Assembly (NCBI GenBank): GCA_038380795.1
Contig: CM076263.1
Coordinates: forward strand, 6,996,709 to 7,060,708
Direction: 5' to 3'
From: Pyrocephalus nanus
Lineage: Eukaryota > Chordata > Aves > Passeriformes > Tyrannidae
DNA length: 64,000 nucleotides
Below the pieces are notes generated by a model. The model had not been told where the DNA came from and did no database searches. It worked only from the letters and a program-made list of their open reading frames with translations. The position numbers were made by a program, and so were the translations under genes. This document shows, piece by piece, positions 12,350 to 24,306 of the stretch (position 1 is the first letter of the stretch; every line of letters starts with the position of its first letter).

Positions 12350-14652
12350 CAAAAACACTATCAACCGATCAGAGACAGCTCCTGAAAAAGTTTCATAGTC
12401 TGCAACTGAAAGTAGTTGTGGCAGCCATGAATCAGGGAGTGGACAGTCCAATGTGTAGAAATTTCACTTGAGAAATTTGGAATTAATTCTCAGACCTTTT
12501 ACAGGCTTCCAATGTGACCTTGATAAAGGAAGCTGGGAACAATGTCTCCACTAAAAAGCTGTCCCTAAGTGACTAATCCAAGGTCTGAGGTAGGGAGAAA
12601 CACAAGAATGACAAGGCTAGTGCAGCACATCTGCCTTGCCCGGTGTTCTGTCTTTGACTGTGGACGAGAGCATATGCCTAAGACAAAACACAAAGTCAGG
12701 GCAAGCAGGGAGTGATTCTTCCCTAAAGTGATTCTTCCCACAGTTTGTGGTTCAAAAGATTGCTGAGCCAAAGGTGGTGTCTTTTTATTTGATAGCCCTT
12801 GATGTATTTTTGTTTCTCATGAGGGGCAGGAACCTGAGGCAGGGGAAGATGTTGATTGCTGATGTAAACTGTGTCTTTTCTATCACAGACTACCTTGATC
12901 CAGCCAATTAAGATGAGATTTATTTATTGAAAAGAATCATCTCAGTATGAGCTACCTTTCTAGTTAAAGATGGGGATGTATTCTGGTGGTGTAGTTAAGG
13001 GACCATCACAAACCCATGAGACTGGCGACTGCCTGGGAGCGTCAGGGTGCAGGCAGAGCTCCACTCGTTACAACAGGGAGGATGCTCCCCTCCTCCAGAG
13101 ATTTTGATTATCCTTGTGTCAGGGGTACATAACAAGTAAGTGGAACAAACAAACAAGGCAAGATAACACACTGAACAATACTGGGAGGGAACTGAATCCA
13201 GGATTACGTCTGGCTTTGCCCATGAGAGGCAGCAGTGTTTTGAAGGCACTGAAGCAAAAGGTAGATTTTAATTCAGGTTCTTTCCATACACAGACTCTCC
13301 GCTGAGATGAAGGAGGTATTTTAATCCCCTGGGAGCAGAGCTATCAAATTGGCTGGATGGCTCCCTCTGTCACAAACAGAATATTTTATGCAATGTACCC
13401 ACACTCTGACCGGTTATGATAAACCAGCTTTTTTTTCTCTGATGTTGTGTGCGGTTTTAGGTTGTTGGGTGGAGGGAAAGAGGGAGGAATGACCCAGGTG
13501 AACAGAGATGTAAAATGCTTTCTTGTCCAAAAGACAGGAATAACTGCTTGTGAACAGGTGGGATTGAATAACACTTGATGTAAGACATCTACACTGGCTG
13601 TTCAGGGTAGCCCTGAGAGCTCAAGACCAGGAAATCACCCTCTGTGCAGATAATGAGCCTTCAAGAATGGCCCAAGGTGTGTCAAGTGTACTCTAGCCAC
13701 ACTGCACAAGACCTCACATGCCCAGGGATACCTGGAGGGCTAGAGCGCTACCAGGCAGGCCCAAACAAACTCTCCACAGGCAGGCAGTCCGCAGGCGGTG
13801 GAGTGTGCCATGTTTCCTGCTGCTCCAGATGGTGCCCTTTCAGAGTAATGTAGATGTAGCCACTGAGGTCCTGCCGAGAGACAGCCCTCTCCTGCTGGGC
13901 AGCTGCACATGAGATCGGCAGTGCTTTCCAAAGAGCTTGTGCTCTGGCCAGTCTGCCCTTGCTCCACCCAGGGGGACTTGCTACCAGCCCTCTCCCTGGG
14001 AGCAGGATCAGGGCAACACAGGTTGCTCTTGGGAAAGAAAAATGGCCCTGTCAGCCCCAAAACATGAGATCCTCTCATTCAGGGGTCTGTTTTCACAAGG
14101 TCACTCCTCACTTCTGCAGAAGGAGGAGGGAAAAAGGTTTTATTCCTATTTGGGGGCAGAAGGTTGTGGTGTTTCTTGAGGAGTAAATACCAGGGTGGAA
14201 ATACTGGCCACTGCTTTTATTGCCCTTTTTCTACTGGCAGGAAGGGGGACTATTTGCACCAGAATCACAGCTGGAGTTCTCCAGTCTGGTATGGTTTTCA
14301 GACTCCCTGTAGGCTCAGCTGAGATCAGAGATGCCAAACTTACTGTGCTTTCTTCTCACTTTCCTTGTCTTTCTGGACTCCCATTTAGTTTTATTTTAAG
14401 ATCTCAAATGACTAGAGTAACTCAAGTGTCCTCAGCACTTCCCTCTACACCCTTATCCTCCTTGGACCATATAAAATCTCCCCTGTCATCCTTTTTTGTA
14501 TTTATAAGAAGTACAGCTACGCTCAGTGGCCCAACCATCCCTCCAGCACAAGAAGGCACTTTTCTTCCAGGCTGGTGTATGTGTTTTTGGAGGTTGTCTC
14601 GATTCAGGTGAAAGTGTTTGTGGCCTGAATCTATCAGCTACTCAGTGTTGCT
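12350..14652. other. Unassigned non-coding stretch
   Basis: No recognisable repeat or gene. A moderately GC-rich section at 13.6-14.2 kb yields several overlapping open frames of 60-138 codons on both strands. None has a domain, signal peptide or paired splice sites that I can support. Confidence 0.5.
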
Positions 14653-14677
14653 CAAATTACTTTCAAAAAGTAATTTG
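14653..14677. repeat. Perfect 11-bp inverted repeat with 3-nt loop
   Basis: CAAATTACTTT (14653-14663), loop CAA, then AAAGTAATTTG (14667-14677). The arms are perfectly complementary, giving a tight hairpin or cruciform. Each arm contains an AATTAC/GTAATT homeodomain-like core, so it could also be a paired binding site. The stem is too short for a microRNA precursor. Confidence 0.85.
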
Positions 14678-15486
14678 TTGTCGATTCCCACATCCAAAAA
14701 CTTATTGTCAATCTCGTGTTCTTGGTGACTGTCTCAGTAAAAGATAGTCACGTATCCAAAATTAGAACCCGGCTGTTGCAAGCTCTGGGGAAATAAACCT
14801 GAGGTGCAAATGAAAGAGAGGTGTTTAGAGACAAATGCAGTCTGTTTCCAGTGCTCTCTTTGATGACTTGCTAGAAAGGAGTCTCCATACTTTCTGGCCC
14901 TTCAGCAATACTCCTAAGCAAGTTATTCACTGTCATTTCTGTGGTTTTCTCCGCACTGCTCTCAGATATAAAGACCCATGGTCTTATTTGCCCATGAACA
15001 ATGTCCTGGAGCCAGCAGATATGAGGGGATCAGACAGAGGGATGGCCATATGCATGCCTATAACAGGGTTTGAGGGAATCTTCTGCCAATCCAGTTGGGG
15101 CAAGATTTATCTTTCCCGATGTCCTAAAAGCCAGATGTCTAACTGGGGTTAGTCATGCTAGGCTTTTCTTATAGTAAATACAGAAGAATAGACATCTCCA
15201 GAGATCGTTTCATTGCAGCCAAAGATAAGTGTGTAAGAAAAAACATATTAATTGCCCTCAGGATATGTTTATATATCCAAAATAACAACAAAGGAGCCTT
15301 AGACATCTGACTTTTAAACTCCCTCAGTTGGAAAAAATGGATAACACACTTTATTGGATAACCTAGTAGTCCAAACCAAAGCAGTTCTAGGTGAAATGTT
15401 GCTCTCATCGTATTCCCCAGTGCAAAAGATACCCAGTGAAAATTACGCCAATTTCTTCTTTCAGTATTGAAATATACAGAGAGATA
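14678..15486. other. Unassigned non-coding stretch
   Basis: No gene or repeat seen. Frames of 105 codons (plus, 14835-15152) and 122 codons (minus, 15169-15537) show no protein-like features. The second starts inside the TA/CA microsatellite to its right. Confidence 0.5.
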
Positions 15487-15537
15487 AATATGTATATATA
15501 TACACACACATATATATGTATGTGTATATATATGCAT
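15487..15537. repeat. Compound TA/CA dinucleotide microsatellite
   Basis: Alternating purine-pyrimidine tract of about 50 bp mixing TATA, CACA and GTGT blocks (tatgtatatatatacacaca-type). This is a simple-sequence repeat. It supplies the start of a spurious minus-strand frame. Confidence 0.9.
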
Positions 15538-18500
15538 GTTTGAAATGACTTGGGTTATTGAAAGAAGCTTAGACTATTGCACCAGAAATGTACTAGAAAT
15601 GTGTGAAATGCAAACAAAGCTTCAGGGAAGTAGGGAAGAAAAGGTTACCATTAAAAGGCCAAAATATGTAAAAATTTAATACCATGGCACAGCATTCTAG
15701 TGTTCACGTAGTTACGGAGAGGGAAAGTCTCATGAGTCTAAGCTGAGAAACAGTTCTTTTTTGATCCTCAGTTTTATTCTTAGAGGAAAAGTGTAGCAAA
15801 AAATGTTGCAACTTGACCCCAGCTCACTAAATGGAAAAATTTCTGAAATTTCTAGAACTAGCCTCATTCTTAATTTTCCTGATTTTCTTTAACAATTACC
15901 TATATTCGCAGAGGGTAGCAGACTCACTGCCTTATAGAACGTTTCTGGTGGGCATTACAGAAGATGATGAGTATTATACTTTCCATTGGTGATACAAATT
16001 TTCAGTTAGAGCAGGGTCTTTTTTAGCACACAGGATTAGGAAGTTTTTCTGAAAATCACACTTACTTATAACTGGAGGAAGGGAAATGTGTCTTCAACAA
16101 TATTTGGGCACTTTGCTGGAACAACTTGTCCATTAAAAGGCTGGACTTCAATTGAAAAAAACATGAGTGAAAATGGCAAAAACATGTACATAGAGTCTGT
16201 GCTGAGGGAACTGCAGCAGTAAACTGTAGAGCTGAAGCAATATGGACCCAAGGTCCATCACTTATGCTTAGCTTGTGATGCTGGAGGTATTTAAATATAT
16301 CACAAAAGCCAATATGAAGCAGTGAAATGCCTTGTCTTCTTCTTTCATCTTAGAACCCAAAAGGTTATTACTGCTTCTGCTGACATTCGTGCTGGGAGGA
16401 GGCAAAACCAAAGCCCCGTTCAAGGGCAGTGCTCAGCTCTCTCTGGCACAGCCAAAGTCCAGCACTGTCTGTCCTCTCAGCAAGAATCCTCCTTGTCATT
16501 TAAAAATCACAACTATTAAAATCCACCAGTAGCATTTACGCTGCTGTATCCATCCATCCATCTCAGGGGGTCAGGGGCCACTGCTAGTACTGATCTGCTT
16601 AATCTCTACGATAATGCGGAGCAGAGCTGTGAGGCAGAACCAAAAATAAAGATGGTTCTCCTTTACAGTGAAGAAGTTACATTTAAAGGGTGAAAAGGAG
16701 TGAAAAGCAGAACAGACTTCTCCATTGAGGAATCATCACAGGCTGTCTGTTCTTTTGCAGCTGACAGAGGTTTTTGGCCTGATCCAATATACTGACACAA
16801 ACTTACTGTTGCTATTTTCATTTGCCATCAGTGTCTTGCCCCAGAAGAAGCCCCACTACCTGCAGCTCTAGTTCCAAGCCTATGTTCATCAGGCGAGCAA
16901 GGAGGGAATTTGGGAGGGAAGCAAAGTAGCTTTGAGGCTAAACAGGATTTCTGTGAGTCAAATTAAAGAGCAGTAGGAAGTTGTACCACCTAGTGACCTC
17001 TTGAAAATGCTCCTATAGCAAAAACTGCTCTTGGTGTTCTTTTTACTGATCAGAAAAAAATGTTTTTCTCAGACAGGGCTATTTTGTCAACCGCACAGAA
17101 AATTCCACCCTTCCTCTGAGTTTTGCTTTACTTGCACACTTGAAGAAACATGCTATTTATGTTTCCAAAAATGTGGGAGTATGTACATATATGTACCTTG
17201 CACAGTATCATCTCCCCTGCATAGGAAGAAGGATAAGATTGGCCTTGTTCCAAATCATGTTGAACACGCCACCTGGAAGGAACGGAGACATCTGGAAAAT
17301 CATTCCACAATCTCTGAGGAAATTACAGGAGAAATACCGGATGATTGGAAGAACAGCCCTTTGTGGGATTCTTACTTTATCAGCCAATTTCACTTAGATT
17401 TTTTTTTTCCTAAGTAGCATATGTTCAGAACTTTAATAAGAAATCTTTGAGTTCTGCAGGGTTTATTTATTTGTTTATTTAATTTTCCTCGTAAATGAAA
17501 AAAGTTTTAGACGTTTCAGAGGTAGCATGGCAGAGGGTGGGGGAAATAAAAAAGAAAAGAAATATTTAATAGTTCACATGCTAGAGTGCAACAGTGGGAA
17601 GGATCGCTCCATTGCCTGGCTTGTGAAGCAGATTCACTGAGCCCACAAGTCTTAATATGCCTGGACTTCAACACTTCAGTTTTAAGTATCTGTGATGGAA
17701 TTACGTGTCTCTGTTAAAAATATTGGTAAAGATAGGTGAGTTATCCCTCCTCAGTGGCTTAGATATGGGAGTTGCGTGGTGTTTAACTTCAATGCCCCCT
17801 GGCAATAACTGTTCTCTACTCTCCCCATTGCTGCTGTGTGGCGAGAAAACATTAGCTGAGGTCATGGAGGCATCTGAGGAGTCCAAACGATGTAAAATGT
17901 AAGACATTCACAGGGATCTCCACTTGAGCCTTACTTTAATTCTACACTTAACAGTAATTCTTGCAGTTTAGCAGGCATCATGTCTATTCAGCTCACCTAA
18001 ATATTTACCTAAGTATTCTGGTATCTTCTGGTGCTATTTCTGATTGACTCACAGTGCTGTTTAGGTTTGTATGTCTTTGCTCCATAACCAGGATAACTTT
18101 CTGACATGAAGTTCATATTATACCTCTACATCTGAGGCTGGAGTCATACTCAAGAGTGAGGAGTCCTGCTCTTTCTATTGGTATTAGAGAGAGTTTACAT
18201 AGTTCAATCTGTCTTTGCTCCAAACTGTTAGATGTTTGTGTTAGGTGAAAAGAGTTTCAGAGATTCTCACATAAAGAGCTTGGACTTTCTTTTAAAGCCA
18301 GTGGGCATAAGGGAAAGATTCCATTAACCAAACAAGATTTTGATCTAACCCCTCAGCAAATTCAAGGTCTGTTTTTCTTCTCCAAGTTGTCCATCACTCA
18401 TGCAAACACCTCCTCAAACTTTAACCATGTTCATGGCACAGCAAAGGAACCAGGTGCCATATCCACCCCCAGTGTTTTCAAAGAACGCATTTTACCAGCA

Positions 18501-19475
18501 GCAAGAACAGACACCTACTCCTGAAGAAGAGATAATGCCTTAGTCTGAAGCTCTGTTCACTAACATGCCCATTGTGTTCCTTGCAAACTCTGAAAGCTGG
18601 AAGAGCAATGTATAGATTGGGACAAATGCTAATCTTTATATGTCACATAGCTGCTGACACACAGCCTTGGAGACGGGAATCTGCTGTGTGCAGCTACAGA
18701 ATAATGGCACAGTTGTAGGATGACATATTTTGGACAGGGAAAAGGCATTGGAATCCTTTATCCTCTGTGAGAAAACCCAAGGGAAGCAAGAGAAAGGGTG
18801 CTAGGTGAACAACTCATCCAAAGGACAGTCTTTCTCAGTGCAAAGGGACCCTCCAGCCACAGAGGTGTGAGCCCTTTTAAGCTGACACCAGCCATTGAGT
18901 TACACATTCCTTTTGGCAAAGCTCTTTTCTTCCTTTCCTCTTCCTTGACTTTGACATTCAGTTCCTTGTGAAATAATGTGGAAGCATCTGTTATCTCTTT
19001 CATTTAATTTGTAAATACACTCCCAAAGGGCTGGCAGAGCACATGCAAGCCTCAGAGGCTGTCAGGGTGTCAATCCTTGCTTCCTAATTCAGGAATGCAG
19101 GCTCTTGTCCACACAGGAGATATGCCCTCCATCCTCCAAGGAGCTTGCCCACTGTACATTTGCTGGAAAGGCACTTAAAAAGGGGCTTGGAAAATTTCTC
19201 CATATGCCTGGTGTGTGGAGGTGGCCAAGGGGCAGCTGTACGCATGCCTCAGATGCTCTTGCATAGCTGGACACAGAGAATAACACACATCTCTACTGGG
19301 CTCAGATGTGTTACATCAGATGTATTTGGCCCAGCAAGCTATGTTATCTGTGAACTACAGTCATATCTGTGTTTTAGGCAAAATTAGAAATCCAAAAAGC
19401 CCACCCATCTATTCTTACCAGCTTGAGTGCTAAAGATTGCTAAGCATGGAGGGAAGGGAGAAGACAAAATTTGAG
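15538..19475. other. Unassigned non-coding stretch, 15.5-19.5 kb
   Basis: AT-rich sequence without recognisable transposon or gene. It contains three CCAT units at about 16549-16561 and short T/A runs near 17400 and 17460. The longest frame (128 codons, plus, 17031-17417) ends in a poly-T stretch and has no domain. Nothing else supportable. Confidence 0.5.
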
Positions 19476-19518
19476 AGTACATAAGCACTTGCTCATAAGC
19501 ACTAAGTACATAAGCACT
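19476..19518. repeat. Short interspersed direct repeat (agtacataagcact)
   Basis: The 14-mer AGTACATAAGCACT occurs at 19476-19489 and again at 19505-19518. A partial third copy (CATAAGCACT) lies between them at 19494-19503. Local duplication with no evident function. Confidence 0.8.
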
Positions 19519-20879
19519 AGCTAAACCAAGGAGGCTCTTTTCACTCCCTTTGCCATATTATTACTTCAGATAGTCCTTGGGCTGCAGTTCAGTCGTTTAC
19601 TCCATCCTTGAGATCACAGACTTGCCACCAGCTTATGTGGTCGTTCTGCCCCACAGCAGACTGTTAGAGGCCTCAAGGTTTCACCCATGACTGTTATGAT
19701 TACTATAAATTATCATTTTATTGCACATTGAAATCCTCAGACACTGAGCACCTACGAAATCATGTTTCTTTCAGCAGCAGGTGCAGGCTTTCAGTTCCTG
19801 AACTGCCTCTTACGGCTGAGAAGACAGCTGAGACAGCCATCTGGAGACGCGGCAAGCAGCGTACCTGGTTCTCCAGCTCCTCGGCTCTCTCACTGTCTTC
19901 ACGCCTGACAGAAACAAGTCTTTCCTCTGCCTGGCAGCACACAGACTTCGTGGGTGACATGGCTTGTTCTGCTGGGCGCATTCCCCATCACAAATCCAGA
20001 GGCAGCATCTTTCTCACACAGATTGCCCTGACCAAAAATGGGGCCAGAAGCCTGTTTTCCCATTCTTTAACACTAATTAGCAAACCCTTGGAAAATGTCC
20101 CTCTTCCTTTGGAAGTGGGGGAAATACCAAACCAATATACATTCTGTCATTTAGCTCTCAATAGTTTTTTCCTGGCTATAAGTGCATTTAACTGAGAGTA
20201 CATAGTGCTGATGGGACGTTTTAAAAGAACCATGTTAATCCCCTGCTGGCAATGTCATAACATGTTTCATAACATCCTACTATGTTTGGTCTGCTCTGGG
20301 ATTAATCTTCATTCCTCAGTCCACGCACAGGGCAGATGACTGAAGCACAGGAGCATGGGACATCTTGCCCAAGCTGAGCCACCAGGAACGTGACTGAGCT
20401 GGTTTTAAAAGTCAGAAGTTCAAACCCCTCAACTTGGTCAAGCACTTTGGTCCCCTAAGCCCCTGGCTCCCACCAGGAGGAAACTTTCATACCGTAGCTT
20501 GTTTGCTGCCCTCTCCCTCCTTGCAACCAGAAAACATATTGCAATAAACACATAGAGACAATCAGCACCTTTATAGACAGGCCTCCATACCAAGATGGAT
20601 TTCATCCTTGCCTGCTGCTCTAGATTGGGCTGATTGGCAAACATGGGTAAATACCTACCCTTTGTTTAACAAGATGGGAGACTGATGGAAAGCAAGAAAC
20701 ACCCACAGGCCTGCCAGGTACGAATGCTCAGGCTGATTCAAGCCCTTTCAAGTGGTTTTGTCTCCGTGATTTGCACTTTCCTGCCTCCTGGTCCTTCCCC
20801 ACATTCCCACTCCTGCTCCCAACTCTGTCTTGCCGAGTCCTTCCACCACTGTTATTATTTGTGAAGCGTGAGGAGAGTT

Positions 20880-21260
20880 ATGACAAGGGAGGGCTGTCAT
20901 TAAACCACGCCGGGAGGAGATGTCAGTCGCCATGCAAACATCTTCCTGACACTCCACTTTCAAACGATTTCAGAAACTGCACTCAGATGATTTCAGGTTG
21001 GGTAGGCCTGTCAGCTTGGATGGACGACACGCGCTGCTCTGGTGCCGGAGACAGCTATGGAGCCTCTCAGCCGGCTGTTGCGCACACGCGTACCCAGCCC
21101 CGTCCCCACACACACACAACTGCACATCATTATTTTTATGCCACTCCAAGACAGATATCCTTGAATGCCGCTGGAAGCGTCAAACTTTCACTGCAAGAGA
21201 AAGCTTTAACATTTAGAGGGTTCTTGTGTAATGCAAATGAACCGGAAAGGTAGGAAGGCA
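20880..21260. promoter_or_regulatory. CpG-retaining block, candidate conserved regulatory element
   Basis: CpG dinucleotides are scarce in most of the window but cluster here (CACGCCGGG, GACGACACGCGC, GCCGG, GCGCACACGCG, CCCCGT, ATGCCGC, AGCGTC, ACCGG). The block also holds CATGCAAAC and a TAATGCAAAT octamer-like site near 21230. The 160-codon plus-strand frame across it (20771-21253) has His/Thr/Pro low-complexity stretches and no recognisable domain, so I treat it as incidental. A small CA repeat sits at about 21108-21120. Possible identities are an enhancer, an upstream part of a lncRNA promoter, or an unrecognised exon. Confidence 0.35.
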
Positions 21261-21354
21261 TCCCAAATGCCACTCAATGCATTTATGAAAAGATAAGGTG
21301 ACTTTGTCCTACCCTGCCATATCACTTCATTACCAAGTGTCAGGATAGAGCCTG

Positions 21355-21460
21355 GCAGCTGGATTGGTTGATGAAATCACATGACCCAAATGTTATCTTG
21401 CAAAAACACATGAAATTACTAAGCTTGAACAGCACAGAAGTATAAATACCCTACAGTTTA
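21355..21460 (+). promoter_or_regulatory. Promoter-like arrangement (inverted CCAAT, M-box, TATAAATA)
   Basis: ATTGG (inverted CCAAT box) at 21363-21367 is followed by TCACATGA (an MiT/TFE-type E-box) at 21377-21384 and a TATAAATAC box at 21441-21449. The TATA lies about 75 bp beyond the CCAAT box, which is the usual spacing. A transcript would start near 21475. No coding exon is visible downstream, so any product would be non-coding or very distant. Each motif is common by chance in AT-rich DNA. Confidence 0.2.
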
Positions 21461-24230
21461 TTCCCATCAACCATTAAAAGACAATGTATCTCTTTATTTC
21501 CTTTCATTTTTTCCTCCCATTGGGGGTGAAAAAAGAAATTCCCTATCTAATTTATAATTCAAGATATTTTTCTATCTAACATATTTATGTTATTTTCTTC
21601 AATATCTAATTGAAGTGCTTTGTTAATGCATTATTCATTTGATCTTTGTTTTCCATCCTCATTGTTAGCTTCCAATGCAATTTTAATAGACTCATGGTCA
21701 GAGATCAGGGTGGCAGACACTTTGATGCCGTGTTAACTCACTGGCAAAAGGGCAGGAAGGAAATGTGAGTAAGGAAGACTTTAAAGCCATAATTTCTGAT
21801 CCATATCTGAGCTATATCATGTTGGCATGTGCCAAATTTTCACAGGGGCAGATTTGCTGTGGTAGCCAGTTAGGTGTTTGGGTGTCACAATACCAGCAAG
21901 CAAAAAGAAAAATGTAGTAGCTTGAGTTTCTGCAGGTGTGGGACATTAGCCAGTGCCTGCTGAGATCTGTGGAAATAGCACATTCTTCTGCTCTTCAGCC
22001 TTTCAATGTCTCTGCTGACTCGCGCACACAAGTAAACAGAGGTGGAGGTGATGGATGTGGCATGTAAGACAGGCAAATGGGCTGCTTTTCAAGATTTTCT
22101 AGTACCTGCACAACCGGGAGTGCACAACTAAACTCAAGTAACACGCTGCTCTGTAGGCTGTGACTCAGCCACTGCACAACACAGTCTGCTGTGTGCCTGA
22201 CCAGGACCAGGTATGGCCTTTTAACTCAAGGTACTGGAATCTCAGATGGAGCTCCACCTGTTGCATGTCTCCTGGGCATGAATTTTTTTATGCAGTCGCT
22301 CACTGACTCACAGCTAAGCTGTCTTCAACAAGCAAAAAACTCAAGATTTCTCTCTTTGCTGAAATATTGCAGCCCAACCCTGTTGAGACATGAAAGATTC
22401 AGGTTCAGTTCTCACTCCAGCTAAAAGCTTACTTTCAGTTTTATGCTTTTCTTCTCAGCTGATCTCAACAAAGACATTTTGCAGTAGCCAAAGAGTTGAA
22501 AACAGCAAAAGATCTATAATTCAGCCTAGGAAAATAATTAATGGATATTTTTGGCATTTCTGGATATCAGCACAGCTGTAGTTTTGTCTTACCCACAAAC
22601 AAATATTCTTGGCCTAGACACAGGCTCACACAGCCCCTTAAAGGGCTTTTGTAGGAAGGAGTGCATGCAGCAAGCAATGCTAACCTGAGTTTACAACTGC
22701 TGCCCACTGAAAGTTGGCATGGACAGGTAGTGGAAGTATTAAGTGATAAAAGACATAGAGCATTGAAAGTGACAGGCAGCAGATGTAAATAGAGGTAATT
22801 TTGTGCAATAACCTACCAAATTCCATTTTAATGAACTTAGCTCTCCAGTCTCCATGAGACGAGACATTGCTAGACAAGAGAGAGTGAGAGGGAGGTCCAA
22901 AAATAGTGTCGTGAAGACAGAGGCTGCTGAAAAGTTGCAGCAGGAATCCGGCAGAGAACACACTCCTTTGAGTAAACCCACTAGCCAGCTTTAGTTTGCA
23001 CTGGTGACAGGAACAGCACCAGCACCAAGGATGCCTAAGGAAGAATCTGTACTCACAGGATGATGTAAGGAAAGACATGAGGAGTAAATTATGCATTGCA
23101 CATTCTAGCGAGAAACCTGGCAGCGGATGGTGGAAATAAGGGAGATTTGTGGGGGCGATGTTTGTCTGGTACCAGTGTGCCTTTGACTTCCTTCTTTCCT
23201 TTGTTTTGCACATTTATTCTTCTTGAATTAACTCATGGAAGAGAAACAGATGTCACCAGGATTTAAAACAGCATTTTCTAGAGAAAATTTTTTAATGGAG
23301 GATGTCAGCATTTCCTCTGAATTGTACAAATCAGTGGTATTGTAACAGGGCAATTGTTTATAGATTTTTTTTTTTTTTAATTGAAGATTCTTCAGGTCAG
23401 TTGCTTACAAATGTTTTTCAGAAAAAATTTGAACTACTTTAGGAGTTCACTCTTGTCTAACGATACATCATTTTAAAAAGTTATAAATAAAATATGCCAA
23501 GAGTTCTGGAGTTTCACACTGAAATACAGCTCCATGTTTTCTGGAAGAGAAATTTCTGACTTTGATTCCCTTTCCCTCATATTTGACTGACAACCATTGA
23601 CACACTGTTGTGAATGAAGAGTTTCTGTCTATCTGAACTCAGTGGCCTCAGACTTTCCCCTAGATGATTCATGTTATTCAAATGATCAGAAATCTATAAA
23701 ACTCAGAATGGAAAAATGCAGAAATGGCATCTTCATTATTCTTCTGGTTCTTCTTTCTCATCAAGAATATAAGAGTTAGATTTTCCTATCTAGTTGCTGC
23801 TTCAGATTCAACATTTTCATCCTCAGTGTTTGAAATTACTTCATGTTAATGTTTGCATGTGGTTAGAAGAGATGGCCATGAGATCTCTGTTAGAAAATAT
23901 TTTTGTACAAAATGCATCAAAATATTCTCATGTAAACTCTTGCTAGCTACCTCAGAACCACATTGACAAGTTTGGCTCTGAATACAGGGAAGAGGCACAG
24001 TATAGCTGATGGGCTTACTGTGGGGAAAAAAGCAAACAAAATGAAAACATCAGTGAAAATTGTTATCTTTGGAAAATGTAATTTTAACTCATCTTCTATC
24101 TGTTGTGAAATCAACTGCTTTAATAAGGCCACATTCTTCTAAATCTGGATAGCACTGGAAATTTAATTTTCTATCTCAAAATAGTTTTGATGGGAAATTT
24201 TCAACCTGCCCTGAAACAGCAAGTGTGGCA
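21461..24230. other. Unassigned non-coding stretch
   Basis: The first 250 bp are very AT-rich, with repeated TATCTAA and TAATTGA-like strings (21540-21640) that could extend the CNE-like block to the left. The rest is featureless. The 177-codon minus-strand frame at 22680-23213 is rich in Cys, Leu and Ser without a coherent signal peptide, transmembrane pattern or domain. A poly-T run lies at about 23366-23378. Confidence 0.45.
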
Positions 24231-24234
24231 AGAC

Positions 24235-24306
24235 GGCTCTTTTAGTCGAGCCCTTTCTTGGGCTAGGTTGTTCTTAAATGCCATTAATGGCAGAGCAAAA
24301 GAGTCC
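24235..24306. repeat. Nested imperfect inverted repeats with a perfect 14-bp palindrome
   Basis: Outer arms GGCTCTTTT (24235-24243) and AAAAGAGTCC (24297-24306) pair with one bulged T. Inside them, AGCCC/GGGCT form a small hairpin (24249-24264), and TGCCATTAATGGCA (24279-24292) is a perfect palindrome centred on ATTAAT. Together they could fold into a branched structure in RNA or as a cruciform. The stems are short, so this is not called an RNA gene. Confidence 0.6.

Noticed and set aside
22680..23213. 177-codon minus-strand open frame
   Set aside because: About one frame of this length is expected by chance in 64 kb on both strands. Cys/Ser/Leu-rich composition without a domain, heptad or coherent membrane topology.
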